A DNA stretch of 64,000 bases, taken from assembly GCA_018366195.1 (NCBI GenBank), contig JAGZIN010000008.1, positions 1 to 64,000 of the forward strand, written 5' to 3'. Below are positions 1 through 9,752 of the stretch, piece after piece. Made by a program: the position numbers and the translations under genes. Each line of letters opens with the position of its first letter. Positions within the stretch are counted from its first letter, which is position 1. A model generated the notes under the pieces. It worked only from the letters and a program-made list of their open reading frames with translations. It did no database searches and was not told the DNA's origin. The DNA is from Butyricicoccus pullicaecorum (lineage in GTDB: Bacteria; Bacillota; Clostridia; Oscillospirales; Butyricicoccaceae).

Positions 1-53
1 TAACGGTGAAAATACTTGGCTGGAGACGGCCCGGGAAAATAACACGGCGCGCA
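1..53 (+). rRNA. rrf: 5S rRNA gene, 3' end only
   Basis: The first bases contain ACTTGGCTGGAGACGGCCC followed by GGGAAAATAACACGG, the pattern of the 3' third of clostridial 5S rRNA (helix IV/V and the 3' strand of helix I). A hairpin with a T-run follows directly. The 5' two thirds lie outside the window, so the terminal helix cannot be checked. This places the left edge at the end of an rRNA operon. Confidence 0.72.
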
Positions 54-56
54 CAT

Positions 57-86
57 AAAGCAGATTCGTAAGAGTCTGCTTTTTCT
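57..86 (+). terminator. Terminator of the rRNA operon
   Basis: Stem AAAGCAGA / TCTGCTTTTT with a 10-nt loop, followed by a T-rich run, immediately after the 5S end. Confidence 0.75.
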
Positions 87-202
87 TTTCTTGAAATAAC
101 TTTGCGATGCTGTTTTTTTTGATAACTGGAAAATTATAGGGGATTTTACAGCAAGTGATTTTTCTTGTCCAAATTATTATTTCGGAAGTTTGAGGAAATT
201 CT

Positions 203-231
203 TTGCGATTTGGTCAAAAAAGGTGTAGAAT
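203..231 (+). promoter_or_regulatory. Promoter for the alpha/beta hydrolase
   Basis: TTGCGA and TAGAAT boxes with an exact 17-nt spacer, 33 nt before the start codon. Confidence 0.6.
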
Positions 232-263
232 AATAACCAAATAGACAAGAGAGGTTTGATAAA

Positions 264-1052
264 ATGTCCGATTGCGTGCCGTTTAATGTGCAGTACATTG
301 CAAGACCAGATACACAGATTGCTTATTATAGCTGGGGAACAGGCTCGATTCCCTTAATTCTTCTGCATGGAAATGGTGAGGATAGTCACTATTTTGAAAA
401 ATGTATTCGGTATTTATCACACTTCTTTCGAGTGATTGCGGTGGATAGCCGCGGACATGGACGTTCCGGTCGTGGGACTGCACATTTGAATTTTGACTGT
501 ATGGCAGAAGATTTGTGTGCGCTGCTCAATGCGTTAGAAATCCCCAAAGCTTATTTATTGGGCTTTAGTGATGGGGGAAATCTTGCGATTAAGTTTACGC
601 TGCTCTATCCACAGCGCGTGGAGAAACTAATTTTGAATGGGGCGAATGTTTCTATGCTGCGTGGGGTGGTACCATGGGTACAGCTCCCGATTTATCCTGC
701 TGTTGGATTGCTGACAGCATTGTCTCCTCTGAATGAAAAGATTCGAAATAAGAGAGATGTATTGGCGCTGATGGCACGTAATTATGGTGTAGGTTTACAG
801 GACTTGCAACTCATTGAACAGGAGACGCTCGTTATTGTAGGAGAGCATGATATGATTCTACCCTCTCATACGCGTGCTATGGTACAGGAACTGCCGCATG
901 GCAGGCTTGCGGTATTGTCTGGAGACCATTTTATAGCGGCGCAGTCTCCGGCGAGATTTTCACTCAATTGTTTGTATTTCTTGCTGGAAAAAGAGATTCC
1001 AGATGAGGTTGAACTCGCATGGCGGGTGCGAGATGAAAAGGCGAATCGCTAA
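264..1052 (+). CDS. Alpha/beta hydrolase
   Basis: Predicted cytoplasmic serine hydrolase of 262 residues; the substrate cannot be told from sequence. The fold's key parts are visible: HGNG oxyanion-hole motif at residues 35-38, nucleophile elbow GFSDGG with Ser102, acid Asp196 in VGEHD, and His222 in GDHF. There is no signal peptide. The cap region between about 125 and 180 is short, as in small esterase/lactonase-like members. The ATG is preceded by AGAGAGG. It stands alone, with its own promoter and a terminator after it. It could be an esterase, a lactonase or a C-C hydrolase. Confidence 0.88.
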   Translation: MSDCVPFNVQYIARPDTQIAYYSWGTGSIPLILLHGNGEDSHYFEKCIRYLSHFFRVIAVDSRGHGRSGRGTAHLNFDCMAEDLCALLNALEIPKAYLLGFSDGGNLAIKFTLLYPQRVEKLILNGANVSMLRGVVPWVQLPIYPAVGLLTALSPLNEKIRNKRDVLALMARNYGVGLQDLQLIEQETLVIVGEHDMILPSHTRAMVQELPHGRLAVLSGDHFIAAQSPARFSLNCLYFLLEKEIPDEVELAWRVRDEKANR

Positions 1053-1104
1053 AATGAGCGGATTGTAATAGGTTCTCTGATACAATAGTGAGGTGGAATA
1101 AAAG

Positions 1105-1131
1105 AAAAACACACCTGACGGTGTGTTTTTC
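1105..1131 (+). terminator. Terminator after the hydrolase gene
   Basis: AAACACACC / GGTGTGTTTTT hairpin with a 4-nt loop and T-run. Confidence 0.85.
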
Positions 1132-1390
1132 CTAAAAGAGAAAGAGAAGGTAGAGAAAAGAGATAAATAACAAAATATAGGAGTAAAAATTGGTCAGATT
1201 ACAAATTTTGTCGAACAATTTTTACTGTAATTATAATACACTAGATATCTTAAAATTGCAACAAGTGACATATACTAAATAGACAAAAAATAGATGAAAA
1301 AATTATACAATATATACAATAACTGCGCGAGACTTACTGTTGCTAAGATATGATGATTCCCGTAGGATAAAAGGACAGGAGAATACAGAG
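1132..1390 (+). promoter_or_regulatory. AT-rich leader with promoter for the TtcA-like gene
   Basis: The stretch holds TTGTCG at 1208-1213 and TATAAT at 1232-1237 with an 18-nt spacer, giving a leader of about 150 nt. I see no convincing ORF or riboswitch in that leader. Confidence 0.45.
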
Positions 1391-2194
1391 ATGAATCTGG
1401 AACAGATTGAAACACTTTTACATACACGGTTTTCCAAGAAGATAAGAGACCCGTTTGTAAAGACCATCAGGACATATACGCTCATAGAGCCGGGCGATAA
1501 AATTGCAGTGTGCATTTCCGGCGGCAAGGATTCTGCTCTGTTGGCTGTTCTGCTTCGGGATTATCAGCGATATAGCGGAATTCCGTTTGAGCTGATTTGT
1601 TTGGCAATGGACCCAGGATATGAACCGGAAAATCGTCAGCAGATTGTTTCCAATATGGAACGCCTTGCCCTGCCGCTTCAAATCTTTGATACCAATATTT
1701 TACAAGTCGCAGGCAGGCATGCAGCTAATAACCCTTGCTTTTTGTGCGCAAAAATGCGGCGCGGATATCTCTATACAGAGGCACAAAAGCGCGGCTGTAA
1801 TAAGATTGCACTGGGGCATCACTATGATGATGCCATTGAAACTGTACTGATGGGACTGCTCTATGGGGGACAGATTCAAGCGATGCTGCCCCGTCTCAAG
1901 AGTGCCAATTATGAAGGCATGGAGCTGATCCGTCCGTTATATCTTGTGCGGGAGGCCGCAGTGACTGCATGGGTCGAGGCAAGCGGATTGGAGTTTTTGC
2001 CCTGTGCTTGTCCGGCTCACACAAAAGAGGGGGATACCAAACGGGCAGAAATCAAAGCTTTGATTGCAAAGCTATCACAGGACAATCCACAAATTGAGGC
2101 GAATATTCTCAATGCCGTGAAAAATGTAAATACAGCCAAAATACTGGGCTGGAGAGATGAAACAGGACGACACAGCTTTTTGGAACGCCTGTAA
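1391..2194 (+). CDS. TtcA-family tRNA 2-thiolation enzyme (PP-loop ATPase)
   Basis: Likely adenylates and thiolates a tRNA base (2-thiocytidine in the TtcA family), using a PP-loop and an iron-sulfur cluster. SGGKDS, the PP-loop, is at residues 43-48; GHHYDD is at 142-147; a CxxC pair is at Cys116 and Cys119, and further cysteines lie at 205 and 207 (PCACP), consistent with cluster ligation. The start is set at 1391 because AGGAG sits 9 nt upstream; an upstream in-frame ATG at 1340 lacks a ribosome site. At 267 residues it is slightly shorter than enterobacterial TtcA. TtuA or another tRNA-thiolation specificity cannot be excluded. Confidence 0.82.
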   Translation: MNLEQIETLLHTRFSKKIRDPFVKTIRTYTLIEPGDKIAVCISGGKDSALLAVLLRDYQRYSGIPFELICLAMDPGYEPENRQQIVSNMERLALPLQIFDTNILQVAGRHAANNPCFLCAKMRRGYLYTEAQKRGCNKIALGHHYDDAIETVLMGLLYGGQIQAMLPRLKSANYEGMELIRPLYLVREAAVTAWVEASGLEFLPCACPAHTKEGDTKRAEIKALIAKLSQDNPQIEANILNAVKNVNTAKILGWRDETGRHSFLERL

Positions 2195-2233
2195 AAAAAA
2201 CCATCTGTTCTATGACAGATGGTTTTTTTTACA
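2195..2233. terminator. Bidirectional terminator between convergent genes
   Basis: A-run, ACCATCTGT / ACAGATGGT stem and T-run, usable from both sides; it also overlaps the end of the asparaginase gene. Confidence 0.85.
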
Positions 2234-3137
2234 ATTCGCCACATTGAATCGCGGCAATTGCGTCCTCCAGCGTATGGCTTCCCAAAGAAATGGCACCGAG
2301 TTTTTGTGCACGGCAGCCAACCGTATATTTGGTTAAATCAACCGTGCCGGAAAGACATTGCGTGGTGATATAAACACGTGTCCCCTGTTCGATGAGCTGT
2401 TTGAGCGCATCTTCTAAATCAACCGGAATTCCGCCAGAGCCATAGCCTTCAAGAATGACATGTTGGAAGCGCGAAAGCATGGAAAAGAGGTTGACATCTA
2501 AATCGGGAATTAGCTTGAGTACAAAAATGCTGGTATTTGTGACAGGAACAAGCGCGAAGGGTTCCATGGGAGGAGTCTGTGGGAGCAGGGTCAGCGTACC
2601 ATCTGCATTTACCGTTCCGTCCAATGATGCATTGATGGAGCGGAATGGATTCATATCTTCGCAGTCTACCTTGACGAGATGATTGCCGCGAATGATTTGA
2701 CCATGTACCACCGCTGCGACCCCGAAATATCCGGAAACCGCCACACGGAAGGTATCTAACAGATTGCGTTCGGCATCGGATTGCAGAACACCAATGGGCT
2801 TTTGTGCGCCGGTGAGCAGAACGGGCTTATCCAGATTGCGCAGCATGTGATAAAGCAGGGCTGTGGTATAAGACAGCGTATCCGTACCATGTGAGATGAT
2901 AAAGCCGTCATAGTTTGCATATTGTGTGTAAATCTGTTCGGCAAGCTGGATACGATGCGCTGTGGTCATGTCCGTGGAATCCACAGAATAGGGATTTTCA
3001 ACCGTGACGGTACAGAAATCTGCAATTTCAGGCAGATACTGGAGAAGCTGTTCCCCCGTCAGGGCAGGAGACAAGCCGTTTTCGCTTTGCCGGCAGGACA
3101 ATGTGCCGCCTGTCGCAAGAAAAAGGATATGTTTCAT
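2229..3137 (-). CDS. ansA: L-asparaginase, type I (cytoplasmic)
   Basis: Hydrolyses L-asparagine to aspartate and ammonia. Both catalytic threonine motifs are present: ATGGTLS near residues 8-14 and HGTDT at 83-87, and the conserved lysine is in LTGAQKP. There is no signal peptide, and the length of 302 residues is close to that of type I enzymes, so a cytoplasmic enzyme is expected. It lies 14 nt downstream of the alcohol dehydrogenase gene on the same strand and is probably co-transcribed with it. Glutaminase side activity is possible in this family. Confidence 0.92.
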   Translation of the reverse strand: MKHILFLATGGTLSCRQSENGLSPALTGEQLLQYLPEIADFCTVTVENPYSVDSTDMTTAHRIQLAEQIYTQYANYDGFIISHGTDTLSYTTALLYHMLRNLDKPVLLTGAQKPIGVLQSDAERNLLDTFRVAVSGYFGVAAVVHGQIIRGNHLVKVDCEDMNPFRSINASLDGTVNADGTLTLLPQTPPMEPFALVPVTNTSIFVLKLIPDLDVNLFSMLSRFQHVILEGYGSGGIPVDLEDALKQLIEQGTRVYITTQCLSGTVDLTKYTVGCRAQKLGAISLGSHTLEDAIAAIQCGEL

Positions 3138-3151
3138 GGAGTTTCCTTGAT

Positions 3152-4297
3152 TTAACGATAGCTGCGGGACAGGATACCAATGACATCTTCCTGCGTGAGT
3201 GCACGAGCGTCTACGCGGAATAGTCCGCCCATATCTGAGAAGGCGTGTGCGGCATAGCGGTCAAAATTATCATTGGTCATGCCAAAATCACTCATTTTCA
3301 GTTGGTCAACGTGGCACGCTGCCTGAAGCTCAGCCAGTGCAGCAATAAAGTCACCGTCAGCGCGTCCGAGTGCCTGTGCCATCTGTACGAATTTTTCGGA
3401 GCAGGTCTCAGCAAACAGCTTATAGTATTCCAGTGAAATCATAATCAGACCGGCACCATGAGGCAGATTTGGGTGGAAGCCGGACATGGCATGTTCGATG
3501 GCGTGCTCAGAGGTACAGGAGGACATGGATTCTACAAAGCCTGCGAGTGTATTTGCAAGTGCAACATTGGCGCGTGCTTCGGCATCATTTCCGTCATTGA
3601 CGGCACGTGCTAAGAACTTGCCGATGAGTTCAATGGCTTTGAGTGAATACATTTCGCTGATGGGATTTGCGATGGTTGCAATAAAGCCTTCGCAGGAATG
3701 AAACAGCGCGTCAAAGCCCTGATATGCGGTGAGATGGGGGGGAACGGTCATCATAAAGTCGGGGTCAACGATAGACAGGGTCGGAAAAGTCTTTTCGGTA
3801 CCGCCGCCAATCTTTTCCGCTCCGTTGGTGATGACCGTCCACGGGTCGGCTTCTGTGCCCGTACCGGCCGTTGTGGTAATGGCAACAATGGGGAGTGGTT
3901 CATTTTTGATTTTCTGTCCCTTTCCGGAACCGCCGGACACATAGTCCCACCAGTCCCCATCGTTGGTTGCCATGACCGAAACCGCTTTTGCAGTGTCGAT
4001 GGAGGAGCCGCCGCCCAGACCAACCACAAAGGAACAGCCTTCACTGCGTGCAAGCGCCGCACATACGCGCACAGATTCAATGGTGGGATTTGGCTGAACC
4101 TCGTTGTAAATGACCATGTCATGTCCACCCTCTTGCAGAGCTGCGCATACACGGTCTACATAGCCAAGCTTTGTGGTGGACGAGCCGCCTGTAATGAGCA
4201 GACCCTTTCCGGCGGGCAGTTTGGCACGTGCCAGCTTTTTCACACTGCCGGAACCAAAGAAAATACGTGTCGGAATATAATAACTAAAATTTTTCAT
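3152..4297 (-). CDS. Iron-containing alcohol dehydrogenase (butanol dehydrogenase-like)
   Basis: Predicted NAD(P)H-dependent alcohol/aldehyde oxidoreductase with an active-site iron. The N-terminal FGSGSV, the nucleotide-binding GGGSSIDTAKA and the metal-binding set in FDALFHSCEG and HAIEHAMSG...LPHG are all present, and the 381-residue length is normal. It is the first gene of a two-gene unit with asparaginase. The physiological substrate is not shown by the context; reduction of a fermentation aldehyde or methylglyoxal are both plausible. A second, divergent paralogue lies at 47102-48226. Confidence 0.92.
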   Translation of the reverse strand: MKNFSYYIPTRIFFGSGSVKKLARAKLPAGKGLLITGGSSTTKLGYVDRVCAALQEGGHDMVIYNEVQPNPTIESVRVCAALARSEGCSFVVGLGGGSSIDTAKAVSVMATNDGDWWDYVSGGSGKGQKIKNEPLPIVAITTTAGTGTEADPWTVITNGAEKIGGGTEKTFPTLSIVDPDFMMTVPPHLTAYQGFDALFHSCEGFIATIANPISEMYSLKAIELIGKFLARAVNDGNDAEARANVALANTLAGFVESMSSCTSEHAIEHAMSGFHPNLPHGAGLIMISLEYYKLFAETCSEKFVQMAQALGRADGDFIAALAELQAACHVDQLKMSDFGMTNDNFDRYAAHAFSDMGGLFRVDARALTQEDVIGILSRSYR

Positions 4298-4446
4298 GGG
4301 AAAGCACCTCTTGAAATAGATACGAATTCAAGGCGGGCAAAAAAACAGCCCGACACTATTATTATATCAGAATTTCATAGAGATAAAAAGAGGCATTTCG
4401 TAGAACTTTACCCTATTTTTTTGTACAAAAAGAAGCCGTAAATCGC

Positions 4447-4475
4447 TTGACGCTGCGCGCACATAGTGGTAATAT
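4447..4475 (+). promoter_or_regulatory. Strong promoter for the structured RNA
   Basis: TTGACG and TAATAT boxes with an exact 17-nt spacer; a second TATAAT overlaps the -10 box. Predicted transcription start is near 4482. Confidence 0.75.
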
Positions 4476-4481
4476 AATAAC

Positions 4482-4823
4482 AACAAAAGAAACGAGGTGA
4501 ATGTCAAAGCAATCAAAAATCTTCTCATTATTTGAATTTTACGGAAAGGGGTGAGTCCAATGGTTAGTGAAAGTGAACAGCAGTTCCGCACCGTGCGGCT
4601 CGCCGGTGCCCGCTAAGCCGAATTGCCGACGGAAAGACGTGATCTGGGAGCATTCCGATGGGCATACTGATGAGTATGGCTCCGGCAGAATACGCACCGA
4701 TGGAAAGTTTATGAAATCTAGGCAGATGGTCGATTACGAGACGTCGCGGAATTGCGGAATCGAATGGGTACTACAACTAAATAGTTTGAAATATGAAGGG
4801 CTGTACCACTGTACAGCCCTTTT
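4482..4823 (+). ncRNA. Structured non-coding RNA, probably raiA-motif RNA
   Basis: A transcription unit without a credible gene: strong promoter, about 320 nt, then an intrinsic terminator. The conserved-looking core runs from about 4540 to 4790 and includes a purine-rich GGGGTGAGTCC stretch, a GCACCG/CGGTGC hairpin (4588-4609), GATTACGAGACGTC and a 3' GGTACTACAACTAAATAG segment. From memory these blocks resemble the raiA motif, a large clostridial RNA of unsettled biochemical function that has been linked to sporulation and aggregation. No raiA gene is nearby, so it would be a free-standing copy. An open frame at 4567-4842 has no ribosome site and runs through the terminator stem, so I treat it as accidental. 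The family name is a recollection; the presence of a structured RNA is more certain. Confidence 0.65.
4796..4823 (+). terminator. Terminator of the structured RNA
   Basis: AAGGGCTGTAC / GTACAGCCCTTTT stem with a 4-nt loop. Confidence 0.9.
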
Positions 4824-4860
4824 GGAGTGTCCGGAAAGATAAGAAATTGGAGGCAAAAAT

Positions 4861-5247
4861 ATGCTTGAGGTTGCAGCGGTGATTTTATCCGATGCGCAGG
4901 GTAAAATTTTGATTTGTAAACGGAAGGAAGGCGGAACTTGTGGGGGACTGTGGGAGTTTCCGGGAGGAAAACGGGAACCGCAGGAAGCAATGGAGGCTTG
5001 CGCGGTGCGGGAATGTCAGGAGGAGCTGGGAGTTTCCATTGCCTTAGATGGGGTTGTTGACCGATATACCTTTTCCTATCCAGAGCGTGAAATTGCATTT
5101 ACATTTTTTGCGGGACATGTTATAGAAGGCATCTTGCAGATGCGGGTGCACGATGGCTTGTGCTGGGTTGCGCGTGAAGCGCTGACACAGTTTGAATTTT
5201 GTCCGGCAGATATCGCACTTGTTGAGCGCCTTGCGCAAGAAAAATAA
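4861..5247 (+). CDS. mutT: NUDIX hydrolase, MutT-like (8-oxo-dGTPase)
   Basis: A 128-residue pyrophosphohydrolase, probably removing oxidised nucleotides such as 8-oxo-dGTP. A complete Nudix box is visible (GGKREPQE, then RECQEELG), with the metal-binding glutamates REC-EE intact. The N-terminus LEVAAVILSDAQGKILICKR is the usual MutT opening. GGAGG lies 7 nt before the ATG. It sits just after the structured RNA terminator, so it may depend on readthrough. Other Nudix substrates cannot be excluded. Confidence 0.88.
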   Translation: MLEVAAVILSDAQGKILICKRKEGGTCGGLWEFPGGKREPQEAMEACAVRECQEELGVSIALDGVVDRYTFSYPEREIAFTFFAGHVIEGILQMRVHDGLCWVAREALTQFEFCPADIALVERLAQEK

Positions 5248-5286
5248 AAAAGCGTAGATTCCAATTCATGGAATCTGCGCTTTTTT
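5246..5286. terminator. Bidirectional terminator
   Basis: AAAAAAGCGTAGATTCC / GGAATCTGCGCTTTTTT, serving mutT and the convergent LTA-synthase-like gene. Confidence 0.9.
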
Positions 5287-5301
5287 GCGCGCAATATCGC
5301 A

Positions 5302-7281
5302 TCAGTTTTTCCTTTTTTCTATCACAGGTGCATTCTGATAATTTTTTCCAAACAGCATATCGTATTGCAAAAGCCAGTGATTGTCATAGAATACCTGCTG
5401 CTCGGGACGCAACCCATTTTGGTGATAGGTGTTATCCGGCTCTACAACCGTTCCGACGGATTTTGCTCGATAAAGGTCAAATTCCTGACGCAGCAAGTCG
5501 AAATAAGCAGGCTGCTCCAGACCATACAGGTCATTGGTAATCGAGGTCACTTGATATGCGGCAACGGTACCCAAATCAATCGGCTCTTTGTAGTAGTTGC
5601 TCCAAATCATAAGCGGAGTGCCATGCACACGAGGGTCTTTGGCATCTTCGGAACCATAACCGGTTGCGCTGTAAACATTCATGCCATTTCCAATGGGATT
5701 GTAGTGATCTCCCCACATGACCAGAATTACAGGCTCCTCTACGGCGTCAAAGTAGTCGGTCAGTGTACCCCACATTTTATCAGTATCCTGTACCCCGGTT
5801 GCAAAATCCTCTAAGCAGCCTATGGTATAGTCGGTTACGCCTTCAGGAGCGGAGGTGACTCGAACACGTTCGGCATCTGAAAAGTTTTCCTTGGCATAAG
5901 CCAAATGATTTTCGATGGTGACAGCGTGCAGGAACAGTGGTGCATCTTGCTTGGATTCATAGGCATGAATGATTTGACGCGCCATTTCATCTTCACTGAC
6001 CAGCCCGTCCTCCCAGTCAATGGGTCGTTTACGCTCTGGATTGTCCATATCCTCAAGGCTGATAAAATCGTCAAAGCCAAGGTTGGCATAGGTGCGGTCA
6101 CGATTCCAGAATTTTGCGTAATATCCGTGAATGGCCTTGGTTTCATATCCCTGCGTCTTGCGGAAAGCGGCAATCGAAGGCGTGGGAGCATGAATGTATT
6201 CCACATAAGGCTTACAGTTATTGGGCAGATATTCCATGGAGAAGCCCGTCAGCACCTCACATTCCACGTCACAGGTGCCGCCGCCAAAACGAGGAGAAAA
6301 GCATTTTCCAAATGCCATTTCCTGCCGTGTGCGCTGAATATTAGGCGTAATGGGTTGGTCAAAGGTGACACCGGGTAAATCGGTGGGGTCCCAGAACGCC
6401 TCTGCCTGAATGTAGATGATGGTGGGCGTTTTTTCGGGAGCAGCAGGATTTTTTGCGGCATAGCTTGCAGAAAAATAGGGCTTGCTGTCAGGGCTTTGTT
6501 CTATCTGCTCCACAATCCTTTGTACATAGGCGGCATGATAGTCCTTGGGCGCATCAATTTGCATGACCTGTATGTTAGTAAAGAACGCAGTGACCAGACC
6601 ATAGTTGCGGTAATATCGGTCCTGCATCCACGCATCTGGAGAGATGTAGAGTACATTCTTTGTCACATTTTCCTGAAGAAAGACACCGAAAATCATAAAG
6701 AAGATACCTGCACATGGAATGATGGTACGAATGAGCCAGCGCCTCCATGTAAATTTTGGCTTGGGAAGGAAAGTGGCACATAAGGTAAGCAAAGTCAAAA
6801 GAACAGCGGAACCAAGCATGGGCTTTGAAATCCAAAGACCGGATTTTCCAGCGACATCAAACGCCTCACTTGCCTGTGCTAAATCCCATGGCAGAAATGG
6901 TTCGCCGTGAAGCGCAAGTTTGTAGTAACAGATGACAGCGGGAATACACAAAAAAATAGAAGTGCCAAGGGTGGCTGCCCAGTGACGATTGCTCAGACCG
7001 AGCAGGAACAGATAAACAAGAATCAGGAATACCCAGCCTGCAAACCATGCAGCACGGTGCCACCAGAAGCTTTCCACCCAGAAAAAACGATAGGTGAATA
7101 TTTGGTCTTCAATCTGAATCCAAGTGGCACAAAAGGTGATGATTGCCGCAGCGAGCGGGACGAATAGACAACTCAGCCAGCCGGAAGATTTGCGAAGCTG
7201 TGCAGATTCTTCGGGTATGGCAGAAGAAATGGGTTGTGAGTTTAGAATGTTTTCCATAAGCTTAGGTGAATTCTCCTCCAA
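5302..7281 (-). CDS. LTA synthase family phosphoglycerol transferase/sulfatase
   Basis: Membrane protein of 659 residues in the alkaline-phosphatase superfamily that likely transfers phosphoglycerol (or a similar phospho-group) to a cell-envelope glycolipid. About five hydrophobic segments lie within residues 35-215, followed by an extracellular catalytic domain. The predicted nucleophile threonine is in GGGTCDVE; metal ligands are suggested by EAFWDP and by the later MWGDHYNP motif. The order is that of LtaS/YfnI/YqgS-type proteins. It is monocistronic. A role in lipoteichoic acid primer or polymer synthesis is inferred from the family and not from neighbours. Confidence 0.87.
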   Translation of the reverse strand: MEENSPKLMENILNSQPISSAIPEESAQLRKSSGWLSCLFVPLAAAIITFCATWIQIEDQIFTYRFFWVESFWWHRAAWFAGWVFLILVYLFLLGLSNRHWAATLGTSIFLCIPAVICYYKLALHGEPFLPWDLAQASEAFDVAGKSGLWISKPMLGSAVLLTLLTLCATFLPKPKFTWRRWLIRTIIPCAGIFFMIFGVFLQENVTKNVLYISPDAWMQDRYYRNYGLVTAFFTNIQVMQIDAPKDYHAAYVQRIVEQIEQSPDSKPYFSASYAAKNPAAPEKTPTIIYIQAEAFWDPTDLPGVTFDQPITPNIQRTRQEMAFGKCFSPRFGGGTCDVECEVLTGFSMEYLPNNCKPYVEYIHAPTPSIAAFRKTQGYETKAIHGYYAKFWNRDRTYANLGFDDFISLEDMDNPERKRPIDWEDGLVSEDEMARQIIHAYESKQDAPLFLHAVTIENHLAYAKENFSDAERVRVTSAPEGVTDYTIGCLEDFATGVQDTDKMWGTLTDYFDAVEEPVILVMWGDHYNPIGNGMNVYSATGYGSEDAKDPRVHGTPLMIWSNYYKEPIDLGTVAAYQVTSITNDLYGLEQPAYFDLLRQEFDLYRAKSVGTVVEPDNTYHQNGLRPEQQVFYDNHWLLQYDMLFGKNYQNAPVIEKRKN

Positions 7282-7355
7282 TTCGATAGATTTAGATAAT
7301 CTTTTTTATTATATCACATCATCTGAGAGAATTTAATCCTAAAGTGTAAGAAAAC

Positions 7356-7405
7356 AAAAAAAGCCGAAGAATACACCACATGGGTGTCTTCTTCGGGCTT
7401 TGTTT
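7356..7405 (-). terminator. Terminator of the pst-phoU operon
   Basis: A 16-bp stem (AGCCGAAGAATACACC with its partner) and, on the minus strand, a long T-run. Confidence 0.88.
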
Positions 7406-7411
7406 TAGGGG

Positions 7412-8056
7412 TTAGTTGACCAAAACGCCGCTTACGATATAAGCAATCCACTCTGCCAGATTGGTGGTGTGGTCGGACATGCGTTCTAGGTATTTGGCAA
7501 TCATCAGATAGTCCACATACTGCGGGATATTATCCGGCTCACGTGCCATCATATCACATAATGTATGGACAACCTGTTCAAATGCGTCATCTTGTGCGTC
7601 GTCCTGCGCAACCACTGCATTTGCAGCCTGTACGTCCAGCTCTACATAAGCGGTGACTGAGGTGTGCAGCATGGATTTGACACGGGACAGCATATCAGAC
7701 AGTCCAGCAGGAGGAGTCACACGCGGACGTTCTGCCAGCTGAAGCACATATTCCGAAATATCGCTGCAATGGTCTGCAATCCGTTCCAAATCGGAAATCA
7801 TGCGCATAATGGAGGCAATACGTCGCCAGTCTCCGGCTACCGGTGCCTGCATGACTACCACATTCAAACAATCCTGTTCAATTTCACGTTCCATGTGGTC
7901 GAATACATCATCACCGTCCATGATACGCTGCGCCTCGATGGGGTCGAGTGTTTCCAATACATCGCGGGTCACGTCAATGGCGTGCTCCAGCATTGTCCCC
8001 ATTTTCAAAACACGGTGTGTAATGGTGTTTAATTCATTGGTATAGATATTCCGCAT
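7412..8056 (-). CDS. phoU: Phosphate transport regulator PhoU
   Basis: A 214-residue helical protein made of two PhoU repeats, beginning MRNIYTNELN. Conserved acidic/arginine clusters typical of PhoU metal sites are present, for example MISDLERIADHCSDI in the first half and LERMSDHTTNLAEW in the second. PhoU restrains the Pst transporter and phosphate signalling. It is the last gene of the pst operon, 15 nt after pstB. Confidence 0.95.
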   Translation of the reverse strand: MRNIYTNELNTITHRVLKMGTMLEHAIDVTRDVLETLDPIEAQRIMDGDDVFDHMEREIEQDCLNVVVMQAPVAGDWRRIASIMRMISDLERIADHCSDISEYVLQLAERPRVTPPAGLSDMLSRVKSMLHTSVTAYVELDVQAANAVVAQDDAQDDAFEQVVHTLCDMMAREPDNIPQYVDYLMIAKYLERMSDHTTNLAEWIAYIVSGVLVN

Positions 8057-8071
8057 ACTGAGCCTCCCAAA

Positions 8072-8833
<762 letters not shown>

Positions 8834-8855
8834 AATGATGGACTCCTTTTCGTGG

Positions 8856-9752
8856 TTAATGATAGGATTTTGTCAAAAATTTTTGTGCAAGCTTTGCGGT
8901 GAGGTTCAGCAGGAATACCACAATCAGCAAAATGGCAGCAATTGCAAAGGCAACACCAAATTCTGCCCGCTCGCCTGCATAGAGATAGAGGGCAACCGAC
9001 AGCGTACCGCCGTCACGGGTATAGGCCTCCAGAATATTTTGTGCAAGCAATGCAGTGCTGCCCGCCGTAAACAATAGAGCGGCGCTTTCTCCAACAATAC
9101 GTCCGATGGACAGGATACAGCCCGTTACAATACCGCTGATGGAGGAGGGCAGGATAATGGTGCGAATCATGTGCCATTTGGTTGCACCAAGCCCAAGAGC
9201 ACCCTCACGATAGCTCTGGGGAACGGTTTTCAGGCTTTCCTGTGTGGTGCGTATGATGGTCGGCAAAATCATAATGACAAGAGTAAGGCAGCCGGAGAGC
9301 AGGCTGGTTCCAAATCCAAACAGACGAACAAAAACCAGCATGCCTACAAGACCATAAATGATGGAGGGGATTCCGGAAAGGGTCTCAGTTGCAAATTCGA
9401 TGATTGCTGCAAATTTCTTGTTCTTTGCGTATTCGGTCAAATAAATGGCAGCACCCACCCCGAGCGGCAGCGCAATCAGCAGTGTCAGCAGAATGACATA
9501 CAGCGTATTGAGCAGGTTGGGCAAGATACCAATGGTATCGTTCAGGACACTGGGCTTTGTGGACAGCAGCTGCCAGTTGATTTCGGGCAGACCACGGACA
9601 AAGATATATCCAAGCAATCCGGCAAGCAGAAGAACCGTGAATGCGGCGCAGCTGTACATGATGCCGGTCAGCAGGCTGCCCTTGATTTGACGATGCGTGG
9701 TGTGGTTGACTTTCTTGCGTGCAGCAGGAAGGGAACAGGAGATATCATTCAT
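8856..9752 (-). CDS. pstA: Phosphate ABC transporter permease PstA
   Basis: A 298-residue inner-membrane permease with about six transmembrane helices and the ABC coupling motif region EGALGLGATKWHMIRTIILP. Its start overlaps the end of pstC in an ATGA arrangement, indicating translational coupling. It forms the PstC-PstA channel. Confidence 0.95.
   Translation of the reverse strand: MNDISCSLPAARKKVNHTTHRQIKGSLLTGIMYSCAAFTVLLLAGLLGYIFVRGLPEINWQLLSTKPSVLNDTIGILPNLLNTLYVILLTLLIALPLGVGAAIYLTEYAKNKKFAAIIEFATETLSGIPSIIYGLVGMLVFVRLFGFGTSLLSGCLTLVIMILPTIIRTTQESLKTVPQSYREGALGLGATKWHMIRTIILPSSISGIVTGCILSIGRIVGESAALLFTAGSTALLAQNILEAYTRDGGTLSVALYLYAGERAEFGVAFAIAAILLIVVFLLNLTAKLAQKFLTKSYH

Noticed and set aside
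1..56. End of a tRNA or protein gene
   Set aside because: The bases match the 3' third of 5S rRNA and there is no open frame with support.
4567..4842. 91-codon ORF over the structured RNA
   Set aside because: No ribosome site, runs through a perfect terminator stem, and the sequence behaves like a structured RNA.
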